Assembly: GCF_900129325.1 (NCBI RefSeq)
Contig: NZ_FQUP01000003.1
Coordinates: 496,001-560,000, forward strand
Direction: 5' to 3'
Source: Kaistia soli DSM 19436
GTDB taxonomy: Bacteria > Pseudomonadota > Alphaproteobacteria > Rhizobiales > Kaistiaceae
Length of the DNA stretch: 64,000 nucleotides
In this document: one piece after another, positions 16,662-26,036 of the stretch
Numbering within the stretch: the stretch's first letter is position 1
How the letters are laid out: each line of letters opens with the position of its first letter
Made by a program: the position numbers and the translations under genes
The notes under the pieces: model-generated
Told to the model about the DNA's origin: nothing
Database searches by the model: none
The model's input: the letters and a program-made list of their open reading frames with translations, nothing else

Positions 16662-17483
16662 CTATTCGTCCTTCGCGTCGGCAGCTGCCTTTGCCGCCTC
16701 GGCTGCCTTCCGCTGGCGCTCGATCATGCGCACCGAGATGATCGAGAGCTCGTAGAGCAGGATGGCAGGCACCGCGAGCGAGATCTGGCTGATCATGTCC
16801 GGCGGCGTCAGCACCGCGGCGATGATGAACGCGACGACGATCGCATAGCGCCGCTTCGACTTCAGCATCTCGCTCGAAACGATGCCGGCGCGGCCGAGCA
16901 AGGTCAGGATCACCGGCAGCTGGAACACGGTGCCGAAGGCCAGGATCAGCGTCATGATCAGGCCGAGATACTCATTGACCTTGAACAGCGCCTCGATGGA
17001 AGCCTTGCCGTTGCCGCCCGTCTGCTGGAACGACAGGAAGAAATGCAGCGCCAGCGGCAGGATCAGGAAATAGACCAGCGCGGCGCCGAGACAGAACAGG
17101 ATCGGCGTCGCAATGAGATAGGGGATGAAGGCGTTGCGCTCGTGCTTGTAGAGCCCGGGCGCGGCAAACTTGTAGATCTGCGAGGCGATGACCGGAAATG
17201 CGATGAACACGGCGCCGAACAGCGCGAGCTTCATCTGCGTCAGGAAATATTCCTGTGGCGCCGTGTAGATCAGCTTGACGTCCTGCGCCGGGCCGACGGC
17301 CCATTCATAGGGAATGACGAGGATGTTGTAGATCGTGCCGGCGAAATAGAAACAGATCAGGAAGGCGACCAGAATGGCGCCGATCGCCCACATCAGCCGC
17401 TGCCTGAGTTCGATCAGATGATCGAGCAGCGGCATGCGGCTGGCTTCGATCTCGTCTTCATGCGTCGGCTGGTCGGTCATCAA
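16662..17483 (-). CDS. tatC: Sec-independent protein translocase TatC
   Basis: Receptor for twin-arginine signal peptides, 273 residues and six predicted membrane spans. It opens MMTDQPTHEDEIEASRMPLLDHLIELRQRLM, where the LLDHLIELRQRL segment is the conserved TatC N-terminus, and shows EYFLTQMKLALFGAVFIAFPVIASQIYKFAAPGLYKHER, the signature region that includes the Phe-Pro and Glu residues needed for function. It overlaps the tatB stop by 4 bases (ATGA), a sign of coupled translation. A Lys/Ala-rich cytoplasmic tail ends the protein. Confidence 0.97.
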   Translation of the reverse strand: MMTDQPTHEDEIEASRMPLLDHLIELRQRLMWAIGAILVAFLICFYFAGTIYNILVIPYEWAVGPAQDVKLIYTAPQEYFLTQMKLALFGAVFIAFPVIASQIYKFAAPGLYKHERNAFIPYLIATPILFCLGAALVYFLILPLALHFFLSFQQTGGNGKASIEALFKVNEYLGLIMTLILAFGTVFQLPVILTLLGRAGIVSSEMLKSKRRYAIVVAFIIAAVLTPPDMISQISLAVPAILLYELSIISVRMIERQRKAAEAAKAAADAKDE

Positions 17484-18220
17484 CTGCGCTCTTCAGTCGG
17501 CGGCGCGGGCGTCGGCGCGGCGGCGATCTCATTGGCCGGGGCGGCCGGAACCGTCGGCGCCAGCGGCGCATGCACCGGCAGACTGAGCGACGAGGCCATA
17601 TCGAGTTGCACCGGCTCTGCCGGCGGCGGCGTTGTCGCGACGTCCTGCGGGGCCGGCTTTGCGCGCGGCGCGCGTGGCTTCTTCACGACAGCGACGACTT
17701 CGCCTTCTGCAACCACCGCAGCCGCCTTCGGCTTGGCGGCTCGCTTCGGCGAAGCAGGCTGAACCTCGCCCTCGGCGATTTCGGCCTTCGGCTTCCGCTT
17801 GCGAGCCCGCTTCTTCTCCGCCGCGGCCGCCTGATCAACCGGAAGCGGATCGGCCGCCGGAACAAGATCTGCGTCGGTCATCGGCTGGGCGAGCTGGTTC
17901 ATCGGCGGCGGCACCGGCGCGGGTGCCGGCTTCGCCACCGGCTCCGGCTTGGCGAGCGCCGCCTGAATCGGATCGAGTTGCTTGCGGATCTCATTCATCG
18001 GATTGAGACCGCGAAGCTCGTTCAGCGAATCCTTGACGCCGTCGAGTTCGGCTTCACGCAGCGCTTCGTTGAACTGGCTCTGGAATTCGCCGGCCGTCTT
18101 GCGCAGCTTCGAAACCATGCGACCCGCAGCACGCAACATCGGCGGCAGGTCTTTCGGCCCGACCACCACGATCGCGACGATCGCGATCAGCAGGATTTCG
18201 CTCCAGCCTATATCAAACAT
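17480..18220 (-). CDS. tatB: Sec-independent protein translocase TatB with long charged tail
   Basis: TatB works with TatC in the signal-peptide receptor. The N-terminus MFDIGWSEILLIAIVAIVVVGPKDLPPMLRAAGRMVSKLRK gives the membrane span, the Gly-Pro hinge and the amphipathic helix. At 246 residues it is longer than E. coli TatB (171); the extra is a Pro/Ala-rich tail with Lys/Arg clusters (EKKRARKRKPKAEIAEGEV). Such long tails are common in alphaproteobacteria and not conserved in sequence. It lies 78 bp after tatA. Confidence 0.95.
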   Translation of the reverse strand: MFDIGWSEILLIAIVAIVVVGPKDLPPMLRAAGRMVSKLRKTAGEFQSQFNEALREAELDGVKDSLNELRGLNPMNEIRKQLDPIQAALAKPEPVAKPAPAPVPPPMNQLAQPMTDADLVPAADPLPVDQAAAAEKKRARKRKPKAEIAEGEVQPASPKRAAKPKAAAVVAEGEVVAVVKKPRAPRAKPAPQDVATTPPPAEPVQLDMASSLSLPVHAPLAPTVPAAPANEIAAAPTPAPPTEERS

Positions 18221-18298
18221 CGATCAACGCCCGCCGACATGCAAAAAACGCCCCGTCGACGACGCGGCGGTTCCCCATGGCCGGCGGCTCCTCGAATG

Positions 18299-18529
18299 CT
18301 AGCTGGTGCGCGTCTTTTCGTCGGTCGTCGGGGTGACGATGTCGGCGGGCTTGTGGTCGATGTTGCCGGTCGGGCGGACCACGGTCTCGTCTTCATCCGC
18401 GAGCCCCTTCTTGAAGCTCTTCACGCCCTTTGCGACGTCGCCCATCATGTCCGAGATCTTGCCCTTGCCGAACAGCAAAAGCACGATCACCAGCACGATC
18501 AGCCAATGCCAAATGCTAAGCGAACCCAT
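18299..18529 (-). CDS. tatA: Sec-independent protein translocase TatA
   Basis: Forms the protein-conducting assembly of the Tat system. The 76-residue product has the TatA pattern: [43 protein letters not shown], one span, then FGKGKIS hinge and amphipathic helix with the conserved GxFKKG-like motif. Order tatA-tatB-tatC is standard. Confidence 0.97.
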   Translation of the reverse strand: MGSLSIWHWLIVLVIVLLLFGKGKISDMMGDVAKGVKSFKKGLADEDETVVRPTGNIDHKPADIVTPTTDEKTRTS

Positions 18530-18628
18530 GAACCCTCTCCAAAGCGCCTTCTGCGGCGCAGCCGGGACGAACTATTGCAGACCCGTCCGGCTGCCGCAAC
18601 CTGACCTAACCCTATGCGGCATGTAGGG

Positions 18629-19768
18629 CTATTGTGAGACTTTATCAAACACGAGGACATCGCGTGCCTCGAGCGCGATCGAAACGGTGTCCCCAACGCC
18701 ATAAGGCAAGGGTCCGCGCGTCCGTACCTTGACCGGAACATCGCTGCCATCGACCGCGACGTCGTAGAGATCGACCTCGCCGAGAAAACGATGGCCGACG
18801 ACCCGGCCGGGGACACCCTCCCCGCCGAGGCGAACGCCCTGAGGCCGAATGCCGACAGTGACGGCGCTTCCCTCGGACCGCGTGCCGGCATCGACGATTC
18901 CCGCCGGCGTTTCGACCCCGCCATGGCTAACAACGCCGTTGAATTCGTTCATTTCCGAGAAGAACCGGGCTGCGTAGAGATCGATAGGACGCTCATAGAG
19001 ATCGCGCGCCGTGCCGATCTGCAGCAGGCGCCCGGACCGCATCAGCGCGATCCGATCGCTCATCCGCATTGCCTCTTCAGGATCATGCGTGACGATGATG
19101 CAGGTCGCCCGAGTCTCCCGAATGATGGCCAGCGTCTCGTCGCGGACATGGTCGCGGAGGCGTTTGTCGAGGCCCGAGAACGGCTCGTCCATCAGCAGGA
19201 CGCTCGGACGCGGCGCGATGGCGCGGGCGAGCGCGACGCGCTGCTGCTCGCCACCCGATAATTCATGGGGATAGGCGGAGGCGAATCCTTCGAGACCGAC
19301 ACGCGCTAGCGCCCGATGGCCCTGCCGCTCGGCTTCGGCGCGCGGCGTCGACGCCAGCCCGTAGATGACGTTCTTGAGAATCGTCATGTGTGGAAAAAGC
19401 GCATAGTCCTGAAACATCAAGCCGATGCCGCGCTTTTCGGGCGGGACATGCGTCTTCGGACCGGCGATTTCGCGGCCATTGATGGTCACGCGGCCGCCCG
19501 ACGGCATTTCGAGACCTGCCGTCACCCGGAGCAGCGTGGTCTTGCCGCAGCCCGAGCGGCCGAGCAGCGAAACGACCTCGCCAGGCTCGACCAAAAGATC
19601 GATGCCGCGCAGTGAAACCTCGCTGCCATAGTGATGCGTGACACCCTCGAAACCGAGCCGCGCGGCGATCGTGACGCCGGCAGTTCCCCGGAGGCCCCAT
19701 GCGGTGCGTTCGAGCGAAGGGGCGCTCTCCGGCGATTTGGCGACTGTCGATTGGATATTGGCGGTCAT
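18629..19768 (-). CDS. ABC transporter ATP-binding protein (PotA/CysA/FbpC type) without a permease
   Basis: A 379-residue import ATPase. Walker A is GRSGCGKTT (70-78), the Q-loop lies in GLMFQDYALFPHM, the signature is LSGGEQQRVALARA, Walker B is VLLMDEPFSGLD, the switch is IIVTHD, and the C-terminal part (from about 285) is a TOBE-type domain. This build is typical of polyamine, sulfate or iron importers. No permease or binding protein is near: it lies between scpB and tatA. The N-terminal ~38 residues are outside the family frame, so the true start may be further in, for example near LGFEGVTHHYG. Partner genes must lie elsewhere, or it serves several permeases. Confidence 0.85.
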   Translation of the reverse strand: MTANIQSTVAKSPESAPSLERTAWGLRGTAGVTIAARLGFEGVTHHYGSEVSLRGIDLLVEPGEVVSLLGRSGCGKTTLLRVTAGLEMPSGGRVTINGREIAGPKTHVPPEKRGIGLMFQDYALFPHMTILKNVIYGLASTPRAEAERQGHRALARVGLEGFASAYPHELSGGEQQRVALARAIAPRPSVLLMDEPFSGLDKRLRDHVRDETLAIIRETRATCIIVTHDPEEAMRMSDRIALMRSGRLLQIGTARDLYERPIDLYAARFFSEMNEFNGVVSHGGVETPAGIVDAGTRSEGSAVTVGIRPQGVRLGGEGVPGRVVGHRFLGEVDLYDVAVDGSDVPVKVRTRGPLPYGVGDTVSIALEARDVLVFDKVSQ

Positions 19769-19817
19769 GGCTGCGGTTTAGCCCGAAGGCAGCTGGAGGT
19801 CGACAGAATTGAAGCGT

Positions 19818-20489
19818 TCAGTCCTCGCGGAGGCCTGAGGGCAGAAGATCCTCCGGGTCGAGCGGGTCTTCATCCGCGGTCAGGTCGGGCGCGTCGCGGG
19901 GCTCGGGCACAGAGAACCCGGGCGGGATGCGGCCGTCCAGCAGACCCGCGCCGCGCAACTCCTCAAGACCCGGCAAATCACCCACGCTTTCGAGACCGAA
20001 ATGCACGAGGAAGTCTTCGGTCGTTCCATAAGTGATCGGCCGGCCGGGCGTCTTGCGTCGGCCGCGCATGCGCAGCCAGCCGGTTTCCAGCAACACGTCA
20101 AGCGTTCCTTTCGAGGTTGAAACGCCGCGGATTTCCTCGATTTCGGCCCGTGTTACCGGCTGGTGATAGGCGATGATCGCCAGCGTCTCCAGCGCCGCGC
20201 GCGAGAGCTTCTTCGGCTCCTCCTGCTCGCGCTGCAGCAGGAAGGCGAGATCGCCCGCCGTCCGGAACATCCACTTGCCCGCGACCTGCACGAGATTGAC
20301 GCCGCGGCCGGAATAGGCGTGCTGCAATTCGCGGATCAGGCTCGCAACATCGCTGCCTTCCGGCAGCCGCGCGGCGATCTCGGAGGCGGAAAGCGGGGCC
20401 GCACTGGCGAAGAGAATGGCCTCGACCATGCGGAGCGCCATGCGCTGCGCCTCAGGCGCCAGCGAGGTGATCGCGGCCGGCTCAGGCAT
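19818..20489 (-). CDS. scpB: Segregation and condensation protein B
   Basis: Winged-helix kleisin partner in the SMC-ScpAB condensin. The product has the ScpB frame: RMVEAILFASAAPLSASEIAARLPEG, then LSRAALETLAIIAYHQPVTRAEIEEIRGV and TLDVLLETGWLRMRGRRKTPGRPITYGTTEDFLVHFGLESV. Two starts are possible, ATG at 20495 and ATG at 20489; I prefer 20489, which is 6 bases after GAGGG. The gene overlaps the end of scpA by 8-14 bases, a sign of coupled translation. An acidic C-terminal tail (PDLTADEDPLDPEDLL) is present. Confidence 0.94.
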   Translation of the reverse strand: MPEPAAITSLAPEAQRMALRMVEAILFASAAPLSASEIAARLPEGSDVASLIRELQHAYSGRGVNLVQVAGKWMFRTAGDLAFLLQREQEEPKKLSRAALETLAIIAYHQPVTRAEIEEIRGVSTSKGTLDVLLETGWLRMRGRRKTPGRPITYGTTEDFLVHFGLESVGDLPGLEELRGAGLLDGRIPPGFSVPEPRDAPDLTADEDPLDPEDLLPSGLRED

Positions 20490-21300
20490 CGTCATCCCTC
20501 GCCGCGGCATCCCGCAGCATGATCGGCGCGAAGGCCCCGTCCTGGCGCAGCGCGAGCCTGCCTTCGCGCACCAGTTCGAGACTGGCTCCGAACGCACTCG
20601 CCCGCACGCTCGGCCGGATTTCGGGCGAAACGAGATAGGGCGACAGGAACACCTCCATCGGCGTCCATTCGGCAATCGAACCGATCATCCGCTCCAGCAA
20701 TTCGCGCCCTTCGGCAAGCGACCAGACCTGCCGGCGCCGCACATGGACAATCGAAACCATCTGCCGCTGCCGCTGCGCCGCATAGGCCGAGAGCAGATCG
20801 AAAAGCGAAGCGGAGTAACGGCTTCGACGCAGCAGTTCGACCGGCTCGGGCGCGCCGCGCGGAAAGACGTCGCGGCCATTGCGGTCGCGGTTGACGAGCC
20901 GCGCCGCCGCTTCGCGCATCGCTTCAAGGCGCTGCAGGCGAAAGGCAAGCGCTGCGGCGAGTTCCTGCCCGCTTGGCTCGTCCCCGGCTTGCGGCTCCGG
21001 CAAAAGGAGCTTCGATTTCAGGAATGCCAGCCATGCCGCCATCACCAGATAATCGGCGGCAAGCTCCAGCCGCAGCTTCCTGAGCTCCTCGATATAAGCG
21101 AGATACTGGTCGGCGAGCGCGAGGATGGAGATGCGCGCGAGATCGACCTTCTGGTTGCGAGCAAGCGCCAGCAAGAGGTCGAGCGGCCCTTCAAAGCCGT
21201 CGACATCGACGACGAGCGGCGCATCCGCATCCGCCTTTGGCCGGTCCTGCCGCTCCCAGGCTTCGGACCCGGCCCCCTCGCCGCGCGCCGCCTCCGCCAT
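20482..21300 (-). CDS. scpA: Segregation and condensation protein A
   Basis: Kleisin subunit of the SMC condensin. About 272 residues; the conserved N-terminal frame is VDVDGFEGPLDLLLALARNQKVDLARISILALADQYLAYIE, followed by LELAADYLVMAAWLAFLKSKLLLPEP. The C-terminal winged helix starts near AEWTPMEVFLSPYL. I placed the start at 21300 (MAEAARGEG), 7 bp after the nagZ stop; an upstream in-frame start would overlap nagZ. It is co-transcribed with nagZ and scpB. Confidence 0.94.
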   Translation of the reverse strand: MAEAARGEGAGSEAWERQDRPKADADAPLVVDVDGFEGPLDLLLALARNQKVDLARISILALADQYLAYIEELRKLRLELAADYLVMAAWLAFLKSKLLLPEPQAGDEPSGQELAAALAFRLQRLEAMREAAARLVNRDRNGRDVFPRGAPEPVELLRRSRYSASLFDLLSAYAAQRQRQMVSIVHVRRRQVWSLAEGRELLERMIGSIAEWTPMEVFLSPYLVSPEIRPSVRASAFGASLELVREGRLALRQDGAFAPIMLRDAAARDDDA

Positions 21301-21307
21301 CGGGCGC

Positions 21308-22342
21308 TCAGCTCGCGGCCGGCGGCCAGCCGGAACGCTCGGCAAGGATCATGAATTCCGCCTCAGCCGCTTCCCGATCCAACGGATGGGCCGCGGCTCG
21401 GTGAGATAGAGCGGCGGCCGCGCGTTCAGCGGAGCGGCCTTGGAGTGTCGGCACAGCGGCGGCCACGGCGCGCATTTCGGTCATGTCGCCATTGCAGTGG
21501 AGGACGAGATCGCATCCGGCGTCGATGACCCGCGCCGTGCGCTCGCTGACGTCGCCCCCGAGCGCCTTCATCGAGAGGTCATCGCTCATCAACAGGCCGT
21601 CAAAGCCGATCTGACCACGGATGACGCTGTCCACCACCGTGCGCGATGTCGTCGCCGGCTGGTCAGGATCGATCGCCTTGAAAACGATATGCGCCGTCAT
21701 CGCCATCGGCAGCGCCGCCAGAGCGCGGAACGGCGCAAAATCGGTCTTCTGCAAGGTCGAGAGGCTGGCGGAAACTTCCGGCAGCGCGTGATGGCTGTCG
21801 ATCACCGCGCGACCATGACCGGGCATATGCTTCATGACCGGAAGGACCCCGCCTGCCATCAGCCCTTCGGCGGCCGCAGCACCCAGGATTGCGACCATGT
21901 CGGGATCGTGACCATAGGAACGGTCGCCGATCGCCGGGTGGGTCTCCGCCGTCGCGACATCGAGCACGGGCAAGCAGTCGACCGTGATGCCGAGATCGGC
22001 AAGATCCGCCGCGATCAGCCGTCCCTGCAGCCAGGCCATGCGTCGACCTGCGGCTTCGTCGCTCTCATAGAGCGTCCCCGCGAACTGTGCGGCGGGGCGG
22101 CTCTTCCAAAGTGGCGGGGCTATGCGCTGAACGCGGCCGCCTTCCTGGTCGATGAGCACCGGCCGATCCGGATCGCCGAGAACGTCACGGAAGGTGGCGA
22201 CGAGATCGCAGACGTCTTCGGGCGTTCCGATGTTGCGCTTGAAGAGGATGAGGCCCCAGGGCCTCGCCTCGCGGAAGAACGCGATCTCGTCAGCAGTGAG
22301 CGCAATGCCGGCACAGCCGGAGATGAAGGCCTTGGCTGTCAT
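21308..22342 (-). CDS. nagZ: Beta-N-acetylhexosaminidase NagZ (glycoside hydrolase family 3)
   Basis: Cytoplasmic enzyme of cell-wall recycling that releases GlcNAc from anhydro-muropeptides. Product of 344 residues. The family motif KHMPGHGRAVIDSHHALPEV carries the His/Asp dyad typical of NagZ, and LLMSDDLSMKAL carries the nucleophile Asp. The start at 22342 (MTAKAFISGCAG) matches the family. NagZ beside SPOR and scpAB is usual in Hyphomicrobiales and ties peptidoglycan recycling to growth and division. Confidence 0.95.
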   Translation of the reverse strand: MTAKAFISGCAGIALTADEIAFFREARPWGLILFKRNIGTPEDVCDLVATFRDVLGDPDRPVLIDQEGGRVQRIAPPLWKSRPAAQFAGTLYESDEAAGRRMAWLQGRLIAADLADLGITVDCLPVLDVATAETHPAIGDRSYGHDPDMVAILGAAAAEGLMAGGVLPVMKHMPGHGRAVIDSHHALPEVSASLSTLQKTDFAPFRALAALPMAMTAHIVFKAIDPDQPATTSRTVVDSVIRGQIGFDGLLMSDDLSMKALGGDVSERTARVIDAGCDLVLHCNGDMTEMRAVAAAVPTLQGRSAERAAAALSHRAAAHPLDREAAEAEFMILAERSGWPPAAS

Positions 22343-22487
22343 TCTGGCGATGCTCGCTCACGCGTTCGACGGACGGCGACTCGTCCGGCCGTCCGATTTC
22401 CACTAGCGTTCCGCGCTTCGGCGGCTGAAAGCAAGTCCGGCCGCCCGCTGACCAGAAGCATCAGCACGGGCGGCCGGCCAAGAGATA

Positions 22488-24173
22488 TCAGTTCTTCTGG
22501 ACGATACAGGTTCCGCCGGCAGCGCGCAGCTGTTCGCAGAAATTGACCGCTTCGTCGCGCGTCGCCATCGGTCCGACGCGGACGCGATAATAGACGCCCT
22601 TCGCACCGAGATCGGCCTTGGCGATATCCGGCTCGCGATCGCCCATGAGGCTCGGGAACTTGCGCTGCAGGCTCTTATAGGCCGTCTGGGCGGCACCCTC
22701 AGAGCGTTGCGACGAGACCTGAACCACAAACCCTCCGCTCGAAGGCGTCGCGGCAGGCGCCGCAGGCTCGGGCGTAGCCGGAACGGGCGTCGGCGCAGCG
22801 GCAACCTCAGGTGCTGCCGCAGCCGGAGCCGAGAGTTGCGAAGCGTCCTTCGCAGGGGCCGCCATGGCGGGAGCCGTGTCATCCGCGGCCGTCGACGGCG
22901 CCGTGTCAGCGCCATCTGCGGCAGGCGTCTGCAGCGCGGTCGGCGACGTGGCGCTGGCAGCATCGGTCGATGCCGGCGCATTCGTATTGGCTGCCGGCGT
23001 CGCACCACGCGGCGCGGCCTCGCTGGAGACGATCGTGCCATCCGGCTTCACGACGACCGTGCGGACCTTCCGCGGACCTGAATCATCACCGGTATTGGGC
23101 ACCGTGTTGTCCACGCCGCCCGGAACTGCCGGGCTCGATGACTGGTCGCCAGGGCCGCCTGGAAGGATGATCCGCGAAATCTCGCGGCTCGCCTGGCTCT
23201 CGTTCGACTGTGCGGTGGCGTCGGCGGTGCCGTTGTCCGGAATCTGGAGCTGGTCCGGCGATGCTGTGTCGGGATCGGCGCGGTCGTAGATCAGCTTGTT
23301 CTGCTGTGTGTCCTGGTTCTGCGTCGGCTGAACCTCCGGCTCGACCTTGGTCGGGCTCTGGTCCGCTGCGATTACTTGCGGTGTGCCGCCGCCGCTGACC
23401 GACGATCGACCCTTCAGCGCCAATGCACCAAGCCCGCCTGCAACCAGCACGGCGAGAACAACACCGACGGTGATGAGCGCCTTGCGGGAACGGCGCGGCG
23501 GCTCGCCCTCGAAATCGGGCTCATCGAGATAGCCGTTGTCACCGTCCTCATAGTCGGCGCGCAGATCCTCATCATCGATGTAGTCATCGCCGTAGTCGTC
23601 GTCATCGCGAAGCGGGGGAGCCGGCTGCGCCGCCGGGCGCCGCTGCATCGTCTCAGAGACGCGGCCGCGGCCGAAATCCGGGGCGGCGACATAGGCTTCG
23701 GGCGCGGGGGCTGCCGGAATGGCAGCGCGCGGCGGCGCGATCGGCGCTCCGGGACGCACGGCCATATGGTCGAAATCGTCGGCGCGGGGCGCCGGGTCGG
23801 CAGCACGCGACGGCGCCCGGACTGGCTCCGGTGCACGCGGCTGGGACAGCCTTGGGTCCGGCGCACGCGGCTCGGGCGCACGCGGCACCGGCCGTGCGGC
23901 TGGATCGAATGAGGAGTGAAGGTCGTTCAATAGCTCCGCCTCGAGGTCGAACGACGTGTCGCGCGGCGGCTGTGCCGAACGCGGCGACGCCTGGCGGGGC
24001 GGGTCCTGGGGCTGATAGCGGGAGCCGAGGATCTGGTCGAAACTTTCATTGCCCGAAACAATGCGAGCAAGTTCCACCAGCGGATCGTCCTCGGGAAGAT
24101 CGGCCGCGTCATCGCGGCGCGGAACCTCACCTGAAGGGCGACGCGCAAAAGACTTGTCGAAGCGATCTGCCAT
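22488..24173 (-). CDS. SPOR-domain inner-membrane protein
   Basis: A 561-residue bitopic protein. The cytosolic part (about 1-230) is low-complexity, with Pro/Arg/Ala-rich repeats (RAPEPRAPDPRLSQPRAPEP) and an acidic patch (RDDDDYGDDYIDDEDLRADYEDGD) before the membrane span KALITVGVVLAVLVAGGLGALAL (about 232-254). A long Ala/Pro-rich periplasmic linker leads to the C-terminal SPOR domain (about 478-561; GGFVVQVSSQRSEGAAQTAYKSL, then GVYYRVRVGPMATRDEAVNFCEQL). SPOR domains bind denuded glycan strands at the septum, so a division role is likely. The gene lies 62 bp after argS. Confidence 0.92.
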   Translation of the reverse strand: MADRFDKSFARRPSGEVPRRDDAADLPEDDPLVELARIVSGNESFDQILGSRYQPQDPPRQASPRSAQPPRDTSFDLEAELLNDLHSSFDPAARPVPRAPEPRAPDPRLSQPRAPEPVRAPSRAADPAPRADDFDHMAVRPGAPIAPPRAAIPAAPAPEAYVAAPDFGRGRVSETMQRRPAAQPAPPLRDDDDYGDDYIDDEDLRADYEDGDNGYLDEPDFEGEPPRRSRKALITVGVVLAVLVAGGLGALALKGRSSVSGGGTPQVIAADQSPTKVEPEVQPTQNQDTQQNKLIYDRADPDTASPDQLQIPDNGTADATAQSNESQASREISRIILPGGPGDQSSSPAVPGGVDNTVPNTGDDSGPRKVRTVVVKPDGTIVSSEAAPRGATPAANTNAPASTDAASATSPTALQTPAADGADTAPSTAADDTAPAMAAPAKDASQLSAPAAAAPEVAAAPTPVPATPEPAAPAATPSSGGFVVQVSSQRSEGAAQTAYKSLQRKFPSLMGDREPDIAKADLGAKGVYYRVRVGPMATRDEAVNFCEQLRAAGGTCIVQKN

Positions 24174-24236
24174 CGCGTTACACTCTCCGCCTGCCCGCTC
24201 TCAAGCGGGCCGAAATAACGCTCGTGATAAAGACGC

Positions 24237-25991
24237 TCAACGCATCTCTTCAGGTGCGCTCACGCCAAGCACATCGAGCCCGGATGACAGCACCTGCTTT
24301 ATGGCATGAACAAGGGCAAGCCGAGCCATGGTCGATGCTGGCTCATCAGCGTTAATAAAGCGTAATTGCGGCAGATCCTTGCCGCGGTTCCATTGCTGAT
24401 GGAACTCGGCCGCGAGCTCATAAAGGAAAAAGGCGATGCGGTGCGGCTCATGCGATTCAGCCGCGCCCTCGATGAGGCGCGGATATTCCGCGAGCCGCCG
24501 CTGCAGGCTGATTTCACCCTGGTCCTGAAGGACCGAAAGGTCTGTCTCCGCAAGGCTTTGCGCCGAAAGATCGATGCCCGGAAGCTCGATCGCTGCGTTG
24601 CGGAGAATCGAGGCCGCGCGGGCGTGGCCATACTGGACGTAGAAGACCGGGTTGTCCTTCGACTGCTCGGTGACCTTCTGGAAATCGAAATCGAGGGGCG
24701 CGTCGCTCTTGCGATACAGCATCATGAAGCGGACTGCGTCGCGGCCAACCTCTTCGACCACATCCCGCAGCGTGACGAAATCGCCCGACCGCTTGGACAT
24801 ACGCACCGGCTCACCGGCCCGGAAGAGCTTCACGAGCTGGCAAAGCAGCACTTCGACGCTTACGGTGCCGTTTGAAAGAGCGCGGCCAAGCGCCTGAAGA
24901 CGCTTCACATAGCCGCCATGGTCGGCGCCGAGGACATAGATCAGGCGCTTGAAGCCGCGGTCGACCTTGTCCTTCATGTAGGCGACGTCGCCGGCAAAAT
25001 AGGTGTAGCTGCCGTCGGACTTGACCAATGGCCGGTCGATATCGTCGCCGACATCGGTGGCGCGGAACAGCAATTGCTCGCGATCCTCCCAGTCCTCAGG
25101 GAGTTGGCCCTTCGGCGGTGGCAGCGTGCCGCGATAGACGAAGCCGCGCTCGGTCAGATCATCGATAGTCGACTTGATCTTGCCGCCATTGTCGCCGCCG
25201 AGCGAGGCTTCGGAGAAGAAGACATCGTGGTGGACATTGAGCAGCGCGAGATCATCACGGATCATCGCCATCATCATGTCGATCGCGGTCTGGCGAACCG
25301 CTGGAAGCCATTCGGCCTCCGTCTCCGCCAGCAGCGTATCGCCGAAGCGCTCGACGAGCGCGGCACCGACCGGCTTCAGATAGTCGCCCGGATAGAGTCC
25401 CTCCGGAATGGCGATCGTCTCGCCCAGCGCCTCGCGGTAGCGCAGGAACGCCGAACGGGCGAGCACGTCGACCTGGCCGCCGGCGTCATTGATGTAGTAT
25501 TCCTTGGTTACGCCGTAGCCGGCGACGGCAAGCAGGTTGGCGAGCGCATCGCCGACGACAGCCCCACGGCAATGACCGACATGCATCGGGCCGGTGGGGT
25601 TGGCCGAGACATATTCGACATTGACGCTGGTGCCGCTGCCGATCGTGCTGCGGCCATAGTCTGGGCCAGCCAGGATGGCGGCCTTCAGCCCGCGGGCGCG
25701 GTAGCCTTCCGACAGCGTGATATTGATGAAGCCGGGACCGGCGACCTCCGCCGAGGCGACGTCCTCGTCATCGCGCAGGCGGCCGGCGACGGCCTCGGCG
25801 AGATCGCGCGGCTTCAGGCCGAGTGGCTTGGCCAGCACCATGGCGGCATTGGTGGCAAGATCACCATGCGCGGCGTCGCGCGGCGGCTCGACGACGATAC
25901 GCGAAAGATCCGTGCCCTCATGGCCGCCGGCCGCGAGAATGATCTCGACGGCCGATGTGACGCGCGCGGTGAAGTCGCGGAAGATGTTCAT
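24237..25991 (-). CDS. argS: Arginine--tRNA ligase
   Basis: Class I aminoacyl-tRNA synthetase, 584 residues. The HIGH-type motif is read as [15 protein letters not shown] (about 130) and the KMSKS-type motif as [12 protein letters not shown]. The N-terminal additional domain (about 1-110) with [24 protein letters not shown] and the C-terminal DALR anticodon-binding domain (from about 460, [20 protein letters not shown]) complete the usual layout. Start at 25991 ([13 protein letters not shown]) matches family N-termini. Confidence 0.97.
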   Translation of the reverse strand: MNIFRDFTARVTSAVEIILAAGGHEGTDLSRIVVEPPRDAAHGDLATNAAMVLAKPLGLKPRDLAEAVAGRLRDDEDVASAEVAGPGFINITLSEGYRARGLKAAILAGPDYGRSTIGSGTSVNVEYVSANPTGPMHVGHCRGAVVGDALANLLAVAGYGVTKEYYINDAGGQVDVLARSAFLRYREALGETIAIPEGLYPGDYLKPVGAALVERFGDTLLAETEAEWLPAVRQTAIDMMMAMIRDDLALLNVHHDVFFSEASLGGDNGGKIKSTIDDLTERGFVYRGTLPPPKGQLPEDWEDREQLLFRATDVGDDIDRPLVKSDGSYTYFAGDVAYMKDKVDRGFKRLIYVLGADHGGYVKRLQALGRALSNGTVSVEVLLCQLVKLFRAGEPVRMSKRSGDFVTLRDVVEEVGRDAVRFMMLYRKSDAPLDFDFQKVTEQSKDNPVFYVQYGHARAASILRNAAIELPGIDLSAQSLAETDLSVLQDQGEISLQRRLAEYPRLIEGAAESHEPHRIAFFLYELAAEFHQQWNRGKDLPQLRFINADEPASTMARLALVHAIKQVLSSGLDVLGVSAPEEMR

Positions 25992-26036
25992 GATCAGACG
26001 GATGCCTTCGGCGAAGCTCTAAAGGGATGCTGGCGC

